DNA from: Spirochaetales bacterium
GTDB taxonomy: Bacteria > Spirochaetota > Spirochaetia > Sphaerochaetales > Sphaerochaetaceae
NCBI GenBank assembly: GCA_018433865.1
Contig: JAHDQJ010000004.1
Location: forward strand, 1-64,000
Direction: 5' to 3'
DNA length: 64,000 nt
Part shown: positions 6,807-14,571 of the stretch, piece by piece
Numbering within the stretch: position 1 is the first letter of the stretch
How the letters are laid out: each line of letters begins with the position of its first letter
The notes under the pieces: model-generated
The model's input: the letters and a program-made list of their open reading frames with translations, nothing else
What the model was told of the DNA's origin: nothing
The model's database searches: none
Position numbers and translations under genes: made by a program

Positions 6807-8308
6807 CTGACCACCTGAGCCCCACTGAGCTTGAGAGGGATGCGCGGGCGGTGCTCGATTCCATCGGAAACAGGAACCTCTCGGTGAAGGAACGCCTCGC
6901 CATACCCATGCAAGCGATGCCGGTCCAGGACCCCTCGGAAAGAATCGGGAACATGGATGAGGTAGCCCTCGGATACTCCGATGCCCAAGTGAGGGTGGAG
7001 TCGATGCGGTGCCTGCAATGTGCAACTGCCCCGTGTGTGAAAGGGTGCCCCGTAAGCATCGACATCCCCCGATTCATCGCCAAGGCAGCCGAAGGCGATT
7101 ATGCAGCATCGGTCGCGGTGATCAAGGAGAGTTCCATGCTTCCCGCGATCTGCGGACGCGTATGTCCGCAGGAGTCGCAATGCCAGCTGACCTGTACCGT
7201 CGGAAAGTCGCTCAAGGATATCGACAAGGCAGTGAACATCGGTCGGATCGAACGGTATGTGGCGGATTGGGAATCAAGGAATCACGTGCGGAAGAACCCT
7301 GCGGTCGCCCCTCCCTCGGGAAAGAAAGTGGCGGTCGTGGGAAGCGGTCCCGCCTCCATGACCGCGGCGGCCGACCTTCGCCGCGCCGGTCATGAGGTGT
7401 TCATGTTCGAGGCACTGCACAAGGCCGGTGGCGTGTTGGTCTACGGGATTCCCGAGTTCCGGCTTCCCAAGCGGATCGTCCAGGAGGAACTGGATGCATT
7501 GCATGCGATGGGTGTCCGGATCGAGCGGAACTTTCTTGTCGGGAGAACCGCGAAGATACACGACTTGATGGAGCGGGAAGGCTTCGATGCGATATTCCTC
7601 GGAACCGGGGCAGGATTGCCGAAGTTCCTTGATGTAGAGGGAGAGAATCTCATCGGCGTATTCAGCGCGAACGAGTATCTGACCCGAAGCAACCTGATGC
7701 GTGCCTATGACAAGATGCGAGCGGGAACCCCGCTCTACGATTCCAAGAGAGTGGCGGTTTTCGGCGGGGGAAACGTCGCGATGGATGCCGCACGCACTGC
7801 ATTGCGCCTCGGAGCCGAGGAGGTGACGATCATCTATCGCCGTACGGACGAAGAGATGCCGGCACGACGCGAGGAGGTCTTGCATGCCAAGGAGGAGGGA
7901 GTCCGCTTCCTGTTCCTGCACGCACCGTTGCGCATCATCGGGGATGAGAAGGGAAGGGTCTCCCATGTCGAGCTCATCACCTGTGAACTCGGTGAGCCTG
8001 ATGCGTCGGGAAGGCGCTCGCCCGTGGAAGTGCCCGGAACCGAGGCACTGCACCCCTATGATACCGTCATCGTGGCAATCGGCAACGCCTCGAACCCATT
8101 GATCGAGAAGACCACCAAGGGGCTTGACGTGAACCGCCGGGGGAATATCATAGTGGATGAACAGACCTGCGCTACCTCGATGGAGGGAGTCTATGCCGGC
8201 GGCGACATCGTCCTCGGAGCAGCGACGGTGATCCTCGCGATGGGGCAGGGAAGGAAGGCCGCGAAGGCGATGAATGCGTATCTGGAGCACAAAGGAGAGA
8301 GAGTGTGA
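6803..8308 (+). CDS. nfnB: NfnB / glutamate-synthase-small-subunit-like flavoprotein
   Basis: A 501-residue homologue of NfnB and of the NADPH-dependent small subunit of glutamate synthase. It carries two N-terminal [4Fe-4S] cluster motifs (CLQCATAPCVKGCP and CGRVCPQESQCQLTC), a first dinucleotide fold VVGSGPASMTAAADL for FAD, and a second fold FGGGNVAMDAARTA for NADPH. No glutamate-synthase large subunit lies nearby, while an NfnA partner does, so NADH-dependent ferredoxin:NADP+ transhydrogenation is the better call. Start: ATG after GGAGGGGGAGG, overlapping nfnA by 4 nt. It overlaps the downstream EIIA gene by 4 nt. Confidence 0.88.
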   Translation: MTDHLSPTELERDARAVLDSIGNRNLSVKERLAIPMQAMPVQDPSERIGNMDEVALGYSDAQVRVESMRCLQCATAPCVKGCPVSIDIPRFIAKAAEGDYAASVAVIKESSMLPAICGRVCPQESQCQLTCTVGKSLKDIDKAVNIGRIERYVADWESRNHVRKNPAVAPPSGKKVAVVGSGPASMTAAADLRRAGHEVFMFEALHKAGGVLVYGIPEFRLPKRIVQEELDALHAMGVRIERNFLVGRTAKIHDLMEREGFDAIFLGTGAGLPKFLDVEGENLIGVFSANEYLTRSNLMRAYDKMRAGTPLYDSKRVAVFGGGNVAMDAARTALRLGAEEVTIIYRRTDEEMPARREEVLHAKEEGVRFLFLHAPLRIIGDEKGRVSHVELITCELGEPDASGRRSPVEVPGTEALHPYDTVIVAIGNASNPLIEKTTKGLDVNRRGNIIVDEQTCATSMEGVYAGGDIVLGAATVILAMGQGRKAAKAMNAYLEHKGERV

Positions 8309-8814
8309 GCACGTTCTCCGATCTCGGATCGGTAATCTGCCACATCGATGCCACCACCAAGGCCGAAGCCATCGGCGAGGTGATCGACAAGTGCACGATC
8401 TTCCACAGCCTTCCCGACCTCAGCCGATTCAAGCGTGCGGTGCTCAACCGCGAGGCTATCGAGACCACGGGAATCGGCCACGGCATTGCGATCGCGCACG
8501 GGAAGATCAGGAACCTCACACACGTCCAGGTAGGACTCGGACTCTCCGAGTGCGGGATCGAGTACGATGCGAAGGACGGCATGCCGGTCCACTTCCTCTT
8601 CGTCATCGCCAGTTCCCCGACCCGTCAGTTCGAGTACATCCGTACCCTCAGCGCACTGTTGCGCACCGTACGCAGTGCGGAGGTACGGAACGAGTTGCTC
8701 CGGCTTGATGAGAACTACGAGTGTCCCGATCCCATCTCATCACAAGGCGATTCGCTCATGAGGATGCTCGCGGACCAACACTTCTCCTGGATCTGGCACC
8801 GGAACAATCAGTAG
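8305..8814 (+). CDS. PTS EIIA domain protein (EIIA-fructose/nitrogen type)
   Basis: A 169-residue stand-alone EIIA type-2 domain, the fold of PtsN and fructose EIIA proteins. The phosphorylatable histidine is His65 in GIGHGIAIAHGK, matching the family motif GIGxGIAIPH. No EIIB, EIIC or sugar gene is adjacent, which favours a regulatory role similar to PtsN over transport. The gene starts with GTG overlapping the nfnB stop by 4 nt, so it is translated with the transhydrogenase; this suggests a link between redox or nitrogen status and the PTS phosphorelay. The 3' end overlaps fthC by 7 nt on the opposite strand. Confidence 0.85.
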   Translation: MSTFSDLGSVICHIDATTKAEAIGEVIDKCTIFHSLPDLSRFKRAVLNREAIETTGIGHGIAIAHGKIRNLTHVQVGLGLSECGIEYDAKDGMPVHFLFVIASSPTRQFEYIRTLSALLRTVRSAEVRNELLRLDENYECPDPISSQGDSLMRMLADQHFSWIWHRNNQ

Positions 8815-9389
8815 CGGACGCTCGGAGTGATCACCGCGTCCAGTTTCACATCATGGATCTCAGTTGGCAGGTCCGCTACGATCTGGAAATCGAAACACAC
8901 GCCGATCGAGATCATCCCGGCCGGCTTTCCTGCAAGGAAGCGATCATAGAATCCCTTCCCGCGTCCCAATCGCCCGCACCGGGGCGAGAAGGCGAGACCG
9001 GGGACCAGCACCAGGGAGCTCCCCTGCCCATCAAGTTGCACGGGAGGGCACGATACGGGATCGGGTTCCGCGATGCCCCAGCGATTCTTCATCATGTGCT
9101 CCTGCCAAGCGGGACCGACCTCATGGAAACGCAGGGTCCCATCGCTTCGGCACACCGGCAGTCCCACCCGCTTCCCCTCCGTGATGGCGCGGTCCAGCAG
9201 GAGGCGCAAGTCGGGCTCGCTTGGGAGTGAGACGAAAGCCAGCACCGCCGTACAGGTACGGTATGCATCGGATGCGGCCACGTTCGCTGCCAACGCCTCC
9301 GACCCGACTTGCCGCTCATCCACCCCGAACGAAAGCAACCGTTCCCGCATCACTCGCCGCAATGATGCCTTCTCTTCCCGTATCGTCAT
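8808..9389 (-). CDS. 5-formyltetrahydrofolate cyclo-ligase
   Basis: A 193-residue enzyme that uses ATP to convert 5-formyl-THF to 5,10-methenyl-THF, returning the storage folate to the one-carbon pool. Recognisable elements are the N-terminal basic helix KASLRRVMRERLLS, the ATP-binding C-terminal motif GRLGRGKGFYDRFL, and D-x-x-LDAVITP near the end. Length is standard. I chose the ATG at 9389 because homologues begin there and a TATACT box ends 7 nt upstream; there is no Shine-Dalgarno, so the mRNA is probably leaderless. It is divergent from the acyltransferase. Confidence 0.9.
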   Translation of the reverse strand: MTIREEKASLRRVMRERLLSFGVDERQVGSEALAANVAASDAYRTCTAVLAFVSLPSEPDLRLLLDRAITEGKRVGLPVCRSDGTLRFHEVGPAWQEHMMKNRWGIAEPDPVSCPPVQLDGQGSSLVLVPGLAFSPRCGRLGRGKGFYDRFLAGKPAGMISIGVCFDFQIVADLPTEIHDVKLDAVITPSVRY

Positions 9390-9396
9390 GCCGCAT

Positions 9397-9458
9397 AGTA
9401 TAGCACGCATGCAAGCAGGAGAAAAATTTTCCACGAAGCCGTGCTTCTCTGGTACTAT
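9397..9458. promoter_or_regulatory. Divergent leaderless-type promoters of fthC and the acyltransferase
   Basis: On the minus strand TATACT (9397-9402) ends 7 nt before the fthC ATG, with a weak TTTTCT -35 at 17 nt. On the plus strand TACTAT (9453-9458) ends 7 nt before the ATG at 9466; its -35 is poor. The 77-nt intergenic gap has no usable Shine-Dalgarno for either gene. Confidence 0.5.
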
Positions 9459-9465
9459 GAAGGGC

Positions 9466-10353
9466 ATGGAAACGATTCCGAATACATCAGGCTTCACCAG
9501 GATAGATATCGGTAATCTGCTGAAAAGCCATTTCCCGAAAATTTCCCCGTTCGTGCCCCGATGGACGATACGGAACCTTGAGCGATTGCTCCACATCGGG
9601 GAAATCAACGATTTCCTGGAAGCACATTTCCAAGACGATCCTCGCGAGTTCGTCCGCCAGTGTGTCCTGTACTTCGAACTGACCGGTACGGTGCGGGGAC
9701 AACAGTACCTGGAAGACGCCGCATCGAACCGTCCGGTCATCGTGGCGAACCATCCCCTCGGCGGTCCCGAGTCCCTGGTCCTCATGGATGTCCTGGCCTC
9801 CTACGCCCCGGAGGTCCGCATGGTGACGAAGGGGATCATCGGGGAAATCAAGCCTCTGCAACCATTGTTGGTCCCGATACCGAAGAAACATGATCGTTCC
9901 TCTGTCGAGCGGTTCAAGACAGCCTTCGCTTCCGATCACCCCATCATCATCTTCCCTGCAGGATACTGTTCCCGGGTACTCTCCAACGGTGAGATCTTCG
10001 ATTTTGCGTGGCACCCGACATTCGTGAAGATGGCCCGCAAATTCGACCGGCCAGTCCTCCCGGTCCATATCTCAGGAGCGAATTCCAAGAAATTCTACCG
10101 GATCAGTGCGTGGCGCAGGGCCTTGCACATCAAGACGAGTCTCGAGTCGCTGTATCTCCCCGATGAGATGTACAAGCAGCGCGGAAACTCCTTGGTCCTG
10201 ACGTTCGGCCATCCGATAACCCCGGATGCCTTGGTGCATGATATCCCTGACAATTCATTGGCGGACCGGATCCGCAACCATGTGTTCCGCTTGGGCAAGA
10301 TGCCGTCCGCGTGCTTCGATTGCGACGTCGAGCCGTTGCTTCCGCTCATGTGA
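9466..10353 (+). CDS. Lysophospholipid acyltransferase family protein
   Basis: A protein of about 295 residues with a glycerolipid acyltransferase (PlsC-like) core. Block I is visible as NHPLGGPESLVLMD, where His and Asp lie in the family H-x(n)-D arrangement with a longer spacing than the usual NHxxxxD. Block III-like FPAGYCSRV contains the expected F-P-G stretch. It probably acylates a lipid precursor at the membrane; it resembles the hemolysin/ornithine-lipid acyltransferase branch, though the substrate is uncertain. The start at ATG 9466 follows a TACTAT box by 7 nt; ATG 9457 lies inside that box. The 3' end overlaps ecfT by 8 nt. Confidence 0.82.
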   Translation: METIPNTSGFTRIDIGNLLKSHFPKISPFVPRWTIRNLERLLHIGEINDFLEAHFQDDPREFVRQCVLYFELTGTVRGQQYLEDAASNRPVIVANHPLGGPESLVLMDVLASYAPEVRMVTKGIIGEIKPLQPLLVPIPKKHDRSSVERFKTAFASDHPIIIFPAGYCSRVLSNGEIFDFAWHPTFVKMARKFDRPVLPVHISGANSKKFYRISAWRRALHIKTSLESLYLPDEMYKQRGNSLVLTFGHPITPDALVHDIPDNSLADRIRNHVFRLGKMPSACFDCDVEPLLPLM

Positions 10354-11059
10354 GCAGGAAAAACAGTCCCAGCACCACGGTCGTCAGCGAAAGAAGGATC
10401 ACATCGCAGCGGTTGAACGGGATGCCGTCGCGCAGTGCATCGGGATCGAAGTTGCGTGAGCGCAATGCCGATTCCAGCTCCTCGGCCCGCTGTAGCAACA
10501 GGGTGAACACGGTCGATCCGTAGGAGACGATCCGTCGTACCGGGTGACGCCACACCGACTCCCCACGGGCCTTTCTCGCTTGTGATACCTGGGACGCTAC
10601 ATCGAAGAGCAGCGGGATCGTGCTGAGTGTCAGTTCCAATGTCGCCCCAGCACGATATCCCCGTTTGGGAAATATCGGTTCCAATGCATGCCCGATCGCA
10701 CGTGCCAGGTCATCGGGAGCTGTGGTATCGGAAAAGAGCAGACCCATCAGCACGATCGCAGCGAACCGAGCTACGATTGCAGTCGGCATTTCCCAGGAGC
10801 GGAAATGCAAGGCGCTCGCTACCGCCATGAGCGTTCCCATGACGAAGAAGAACCGCAACTCCCTCCGGTAGGAACGGATGGGAAGCCTGATGATCAAGGC
10901 GAGCGTGGCGAAGAGGATGAGGCACAGCAGTGCACGGAGCGCACCCGATCGGGCGATGAAGGTCGAACAGGCCAGCAGGCATGCGATCTTGGTCAGTGGG
11001 TGGGACCGGTTGAGCAGTGTGTCCCGGTCCCTGAAGTGGAAGAGGCTTACTTCAACCAT
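10346..11059 (-). CDS. ECF transporter transmembrane subunit EcfT (BioN-like)
   Basis: A 237-residue membrane scaffold of an energy-coupling-factor vitamin transporter. It has four to five hydrophobic segments in the first half, then the cytoplasmic coupling helices with the signature SQARKARG that contact the ATPase, and a final membrane helix. It is the last gene of the order bioY-ecfA-ecfT and overlaps ecfA by 13 nt. With BioY present, this should be the dedicated biotin importer BioMNY. Family members in CbiQ clusters move cobalt instead, but the context here is clearly biotin. Confidence 0.88.
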   Translation of the reverse strand: MVEVSLFHFRDRDTLLNRSHPLTKIACLLACSTFIARSGALRALLCLILFATLALIIRLPIRSYRRELRFFFVMGTLMAVASALHFRSWEMPTAIVARFAAIVLMGLLFSDTTAPDDLARAIGHALEPIFPKRGYRAGATLELTLSTIPLLFDVASQVSQARKARGESVWRHPVRRIVSYGSTVFTLLLQRAEELESALRSRNFDPDALRDGIPFNRCDVILLSLTTVVLGLFFLLT

Positions 11060-11811
11060 GTCAGATGAGCCACCGGAATCGGCTTGCCATGGTACGAGGG
11101 GCGACGGACGCCGAAGTGTTCGACGATCCCGAGCACCCGTTCGGGTGCATCCTGGACGACGATATTCCCTCCATCGAGCAGGACCATCGAGTCTGCGTGT
11201 GCGAGCAGCTTCTCGATCTCATGCGTCGCGACGAGGATGGTGGTTCCTTGTCGCTTGAGTTCCACCAGCGATTCCAGCACCTGCACGATCCCCGGATAAT
11301 CGAGGTTCGCGAAAGGCTCGTCGAGCATGAGGATCTTCGGTTGCATCACCAGGACTCCGGCGATCGCCACACGCCTCCGTTCGCCGCCGGAGAGTGTACG
11401 CGGCCGCTGGTGCAACAACGGTGCAAGATCCAACAGCCGGACCACCGATCCGATGCGCGCCGTGCGTTCCTTGTCCGGTACCTGAAGATTCTCCAGACCG
11501 AACAGGATATCGCGTTCTACCGTCTGGCCGACCAGCTGAGTATCCGCATCCTGGAACACCAAGCCGATCGATTTGTTGCGCTCTTTCGGACGCTTGGAGA
11601 GATCCTTCCCATCGACTCTGATGATTCCTCCATCGGGATTGAGCAGCCCTTTGATACAACGCAGAAACATGCTCTTTCCGGTTCCGTTGCGTCCCGAGAG
11701 GACGACGAACTCGCCATGGCCGACACGCATGCTCACGCCCTTGAGTATCTTGTGTTCCTTCCCTGCCGCATAGGAGAGCGCCTCGATGTCAAGCGCCGGG
11801 TCCGGACTCAT
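11047..11811 (-). CDS. ECF transporter ATPase (BioM-like)
   Basis: A 254-residue ABC ATPase that powers the ECF biotin importer. Walker A is GRNGTGKS, the Q-loop FQDADTQLVG is typical of ECF/CbiO ATPases, the signature is LSGGERRR, Walker B KILMLDEPF and the switch histidine ATHEIE. The start is the ATG at 11811, because AAGGAG is six nt upstream; an earlier ATG at 11817 abuts that sequence directly. It overlaps bioY by 23 nt and ecfT by 13 nt, so the three genes are translationally coupled. Only one ATPase gene is present, so the complex would use a homodimer. Confidence 0.92.
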   Translation of the reverse strand: MSPDPALDIEALSYAAGKEHKILKGVSMRVGHGEFVVLSGRNGTGKSMFLRCIKGLLNPDGGIIRVDGKDLSKRPKERNKSIGLVFQDADTQLVGQTVERDILFGLENLQVPDKERTARIGSVVRLLDLAPLLHQRPRTLSGGERRRVAIAGVLVMQPKILMLDEPFANLDYPGIVQVLESLVELKRQGTTILVATHEIEKLLAHADSMVLLDGGNIVVQDAPERVLGIVEHFGVRRPSYHGKPIPVAHLTWLK

Positions 11812-12391
11812 CTGCATCTCCTTCGGGTTGTGCGGCAAGGAACTGACGGACCTGCGGTGCGAAGATATTCCCCAGGATCACTACCGAGACGATCTTGATC
11901 AAATCCCCGGCGATGAACGGAAGCAGTCCGATCGCCACTGCTTCTTCCCAGCTGATGCGCAGTATCATCTTCAAGTAGGGCAATCCCAGAAGGTAGAGGG
12001 CCACCGTTCCCGTGATGGTTCCTGCGATGATCCATGCCAGTTGCCCCGTAGTGGTCTTCTCGCCGGCAGGATCTTTCCTGAAACCCCGGTCGGCGAAGAT
12101 TCCGGCCAACGGGCCCGCGACAAGCCAGCTGATGAGAAACCCTCCGGTGGGTCCCGCAAGGTGTGCGAATCCGCCGACACCTCCCGAGAATACGGGGAGC
12201 CCGACCACACCCAAGACCAGATAGGTGGCGATCGAGGCGAGCGCGATCGCCTTCCCCGCGAGGATTCCCGCGAGAAGGACGAACGCGGTTTGCAAGGTCA
12301 CCGGTACAGGACCGATCGGGATGGCGGTGTAAGCGCCGACCACGATCAAGGCAGCACACAGTGCAGTGATGATGATACGTCGTAGGTTCAT
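11789..12391 (-). CDS. bioY: Biotin transporter substrate-binding subunit BioY
   Basis: A 200-residue, six-helix S-component that binds biotin at the membrane. The family features are GPVPVTLQT near residue 30, then GLPVFSGGVGG followed by GPTGGFLI, and a C-terminal LPFIAGDLIKIV segment. Start: ATG with AGGAG seven nt upstream. Its promoter (TTTACA, 17 nt, TATAGC) has its -35 inside a BirA operator half-site, so transcription should stop when biotin is plentiful. Together with the two downstream genes it makes a complete importer. Confidence 0.95.
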   Translation of the reverse strand: MNLRRIIITALCAALIVVGAYTAIPIGPVPVTLQTAFVLLAGILAGKAIALASIATYLVLGVVGLPVFSGGVGGFAHLAGPTGGFLISWLVAGPLAGIFADRGFRKDPAGEKTTTGQLAWIIAGTITGTVALYLLGLPYLKMILRISWEEAVAIGLLPFIAGDLIKIVSVVILGNIFAPQVRQFLAAQPEGDADESGPGA

Positions 12392-12409
12392 GTGCGACTC
12401 CTATGGCTA

Positions 12410-12485
12410 GCTATACCATGGATCATGACTATTGTAAACATTATGATAGCATTTGGTTTACAATCAGCTGCGATTCGCGTATCCT
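12410..12485. promoter_or_regulatory. Back-to-back bioY and birA promoters
   Basis: Minus strand: TTTACA (12433-12438), 17-nt spacer, TATAGC (12410-12415), driving bioY. Plus strand: TTTACA (12457-12462), 17-nt spacer, TATCCT (12480-12485), driving birA. Both -35 hexamers are part of the BirA operator arms. Confidence 0.8.
12431..12464. promoter_or_regulatory. BirA operator
   Basis: ATTGTAAAC and GTTTACAAT are perfect inverted 9-bp arms separated by 16 nt, matching the widespread BirA operator TTGTAAAC-N14-16-GTTTACAA. Bound holo-BirA would cover the -35 box of both divergent promoters at once. Confidence 0.93.
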
Positions 12486-12502
12486 GCGTGCAAGAGGTGT
12501 CC

Positions 12503-13522
12503 ATGTCATCCAAGCAAACCGTGCTGGCATTGCTGGAACGCAACAAAGGCGACCATATCTCAGGCGAGGCGATCGCGAGACAGCTGGAGATCACTCGGGC
12601 GGCTGTCTGGAAATCCATTGCGGAGTTGCGGGCTGACGGCCATGTGATCGAAGCCTCCACCCGGATCGGCTACCGACTTGCCCAAGGAAGCGACATCCTG
12701 ACCAAGGAGGGACTGTCATCGGCCTTGGCCAGTTTATCCCTGGAACACCTTCCGTTGTACTACCACCCGATGATAGGCTCTACGAACAGGGAAGCGAAGC
12801 GGCTCGCACTTGAGGGAGCTGCGCACGGTACGGTGGTAGTCGCAGGCACGCAGTCCGAAGGGAGGGGAAGGAACGGAAGGTCCTTCCACTCCCCCCGGGG
12901 AAGCGGAATCTACCTGAGCATGATACTCCGTCCCGATGTCAGCACTTCGGTCGCCCTGCGCATCACCAGCGCCGCCGCGGTTGCGGTGGCGAGGGGAATC
13001 GCGGAGTCTTGTCATCTCGAGGTGGGAATCAAATGGGTCAATGACCTGCTGCTCGAGGGGAAAAAGGTGTGCGGAATCCTCACCGAGGGAGTCAGCGGCT
13101 TCGAAAGCGGACGGATCGAGAGCATCGTCGTGGGTATCGGGATCAACCACAGCGTTCCCGAAGGCGGGTTCCCCGCCGATATCGCGCAGATTGCCGGTGC
13201 GCTGTTCGCAAGAGAATTCCCCCCGTGTGCAACCAGGGCACACGTTGCGGGAACGATCATCGCCCATCTGCTCAAGGTGACCGACAGGCTCGACGATCCA
13301 TCGGTCATGGCAGAGTACCGTCATCGCAGCGTGGTGATCGGCCAGCATGTGCTGGTGATCCAAGGATCGTCCCAGGAGCAAGCCCTCGCGACCGGCATCG
13401 CCGATGATGGCGCGTTGATCGTACGGATGGCAAACGGGGAGGAGCGGCACCTTCGCTCCGGGGAGATTTCGTTGCGTCCTGTCGGCAATTCGGCGTGGGG
13501 AATGGCGGGAAAAAAAGGATGA
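12503..13522 (+). CDS. birA: Biotin-protein ligase and biotin-operon repressor BirA
   Basis: A 339-residue bifunctional protein. The N-terminal winged helix-turn-helix (about residues 1-65, with ISGEAIARQLEITRAAVWK) binds the operator just upstream. The central catalytic domain makes biotinyl-AMP and transfers biotin to carboxylases; its ATP/biotin loop is GRGRNGR and the core has KWVNDLLL. A C-terminal SH3-like domain ends the protein. I chose the ATG at 12503 because AAGAGGTG precedes it and the HTH begins directly after. The presence of the HTH and the operator between birA and bioY together imply autoregulation. Confidence 0.95.
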   Translation: MSSKQTVLALLERNKGDHISGEAIARQLEITRAAVWKSIAELRADGHVIEASTRIGYRLAQGSDILTKEGLSSALASLSLEHLPLYYHPMIGSTNREAKRLALEGAAHGTVVVAGTQSEGRGRNGRSFHSPRGSGIYLSMILRPDVSTSVALRITSAAAVAVARGIAESCHLEVGIKWVNDLLLEGKKVCGILTEGVSGFESGRIESIVVGIGINHSVPEGGFPADIAQIAGALFAREFPPCATRAHVAGTIIAHLLKVTDRLDDPSVMAEYRHRSVVIGQHVLVIQGSSQEQALATGIADDGALIVRMANGEERHLRSGEISLRPVGNSAWGMAGKKG

Positions 13523-13526
13523 GGGG

Positions 13527-13556
13527 TTGACATGATGTGTTTTGGCGGGGTATAAA
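13527..13556 (+). promoter_or_regulatory. Promoter of tRNA-Phe
   Basis: TTGACA, an 18-nt spacer, TATAAA; ends 12 nt before the tRNA 5' end. Confidence 0.82.
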
Positions 13557-13568
13557 CGTGAACGTTGC

Positions 13569-13641
13569 GCCGCTTTAGCTCAGTAGGTAGAGCAAAGGAC
13601 TGAAAATCCTTGTGTCCTCGGTTCAATTCCGAGAGGCGGCA
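13569..13641 (+). tRNA. tRNA-Phe (GAA)
   Basis: A 73-nt cloverleaf with acceptor GCCGCTT/AGGCGGC, D arm TAGCTCAGTAGGTAGAGCA, anticodon loop CTGAAAA (anticodon GAA) and T arm CTCGG-TTCAATT-CCGAG. The discriminator is A and CCA is not encoded. Confidence 0.95.
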
Positions 13642-13678
13642 AACAGGGACTTCCCCGATATCCATAGATCTCGATGAC

Positions 13679-13706
13679 AGGCGCACTTCCGGTGCGCCTC
13701 TTTTCT
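13679..13706 (+). terminator. Terminator of tRNA-Phe
   Basis: AGGCGCAC and GTGCGCCT form an 8-bp stem with a 5-nt loop, followed by CTTTTCT. The next 217 nt up to 13923 hold no gene I can support. Confidence 0.75.
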
Positions 13707-13923
13707 GTTCCCATGCAGGAATCCGGGATCTCATGAAAGGCTCATGCAGCCCAACGGTCCGTGTGTCTGGCGGTTTGCCACTACTGGTGTGCACCATGGG
13801 TCGACTTCTTTGCCATGGCCACCCTGCGAAACCCGGTGGGCATCGCCGCTTCTTCCGATCCATTCTCCTCAGGCAACACCTCATTTTCCTCGTGGACAAG
13901 CACTGGAAACATTCTCGGCGTAC

Positions 13924-14253
13924 TCAATCCTCCAAGAAGTATGAACGGTCGACCTTGAACACCTTGGAGAGGATTTCGATGATCTCATCGCTCGGCTCTA
14001 TCCCCTTCTTGCGCTTTATGTTCCGCACTTTCAAAAGCGGCCACCCACTCATCTGGGCGATGTCGTGGTCATCCAGGTCTTGCTCTTCTGCGATCTTGAA
14101 GAGCTTGATATGGAATGTGTCGGTGACTTCGGTCTTGGTTACCGACTTGACATCGATCTGCCGATACTTGCGACAGTAGATCGAACAAGTCGAATCGGGA
14201 ATCTTGCATCCGACGAAGAACTGACAACTCTGTTCCCTGCTTCTCCAGCTCAT
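13924..14253 (-). CDS. Small cysteine-containing protein with C-terminal HTH-like segment
   Basis: A 109-residue protein of unrecognised family. The N-terminal third has four cysteines (Cys10, Cys16, Cys23, Cys27; Cys16-x6-Cys23-x3-Cys27) that could bind zinc or an iron-sulphur cluster. The C-terminal 60 residues (from about KLFKIAEEQDLDDHDIAQMS to the end) look like a helix-turn-helix of the Xre type, with EIIEILSKVFKVDRSYF matching the usual last helices. The ATG at 14253 is supported by GGAGGGAGGTG; the longer open frame upstream has no start signal. I infer a small DNA-binding regulator that may sense metal or redox state. Confidence 0.6.
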   Translation of the reverse strand: MSWRSREQSCQFFVGCKIPDSTCSIYCRKYRQIDVKSVTKTEVTDTFHIKLFKIAEEQDLDDHDIAQMSGWPLLKVRNIKRKKGIEPSDEIIEILSKVFKVDRSYFLED

Positions 14254-14536
14254 ACAGGCACCTCCCTCCGGCGCTTTGTTGCTCTGGATCCTTTCGATTC
14301 CGGCATGCATCCTTGGTGAACACACTGTCTCTTTATCCACCTTTATCAAGATATCATCAATACAGAAATGCATGATCATGTGGGCATTCCCTTTGAAAAT
14401 GGACCCTCGCGCACCGAGTCGATTCCTGCGCGGAAATTGTTCCGGAATCCGGACACAAGGGTACCATGAGGAATATCTTCAATGATAGTGGCTTCCTGCA
14501 ATCCAACTGCCAAAGAGAGTCCGATCCTCCACCCAC

Positions 14537-14565
14537 TTGCCCCACCTCGTCTTGCACGGTACACT
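14537..14565 (+). promoter_or_regulatory. Promoter placing transcription start at the dprA start codon
   Basis: TTGCCC, exactly 17 nt, then TACACT ending 6 nt before the ATG at 14572. There is no Shine-Dalgarno, so a leaderless mRNA is predicted. The rest of the 318-nt gap from 14254 has no other gene. Confidence 0.68.
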
Positions 14566-14571
14566 CGGTGC

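Noticed and set aside
6803-8308. Glutamate synthase small subunit (gltD)
   Set aside because: The sequence fits, but no gltB is nearby and an NfnA partner overlaps it, so NfnB is preferred.
13700-13923. Short frames downstream of tRNA-Phe as a gene
   Set aside because: Frames are short, overlapping in several phases, and lack a ribosome-binding site.
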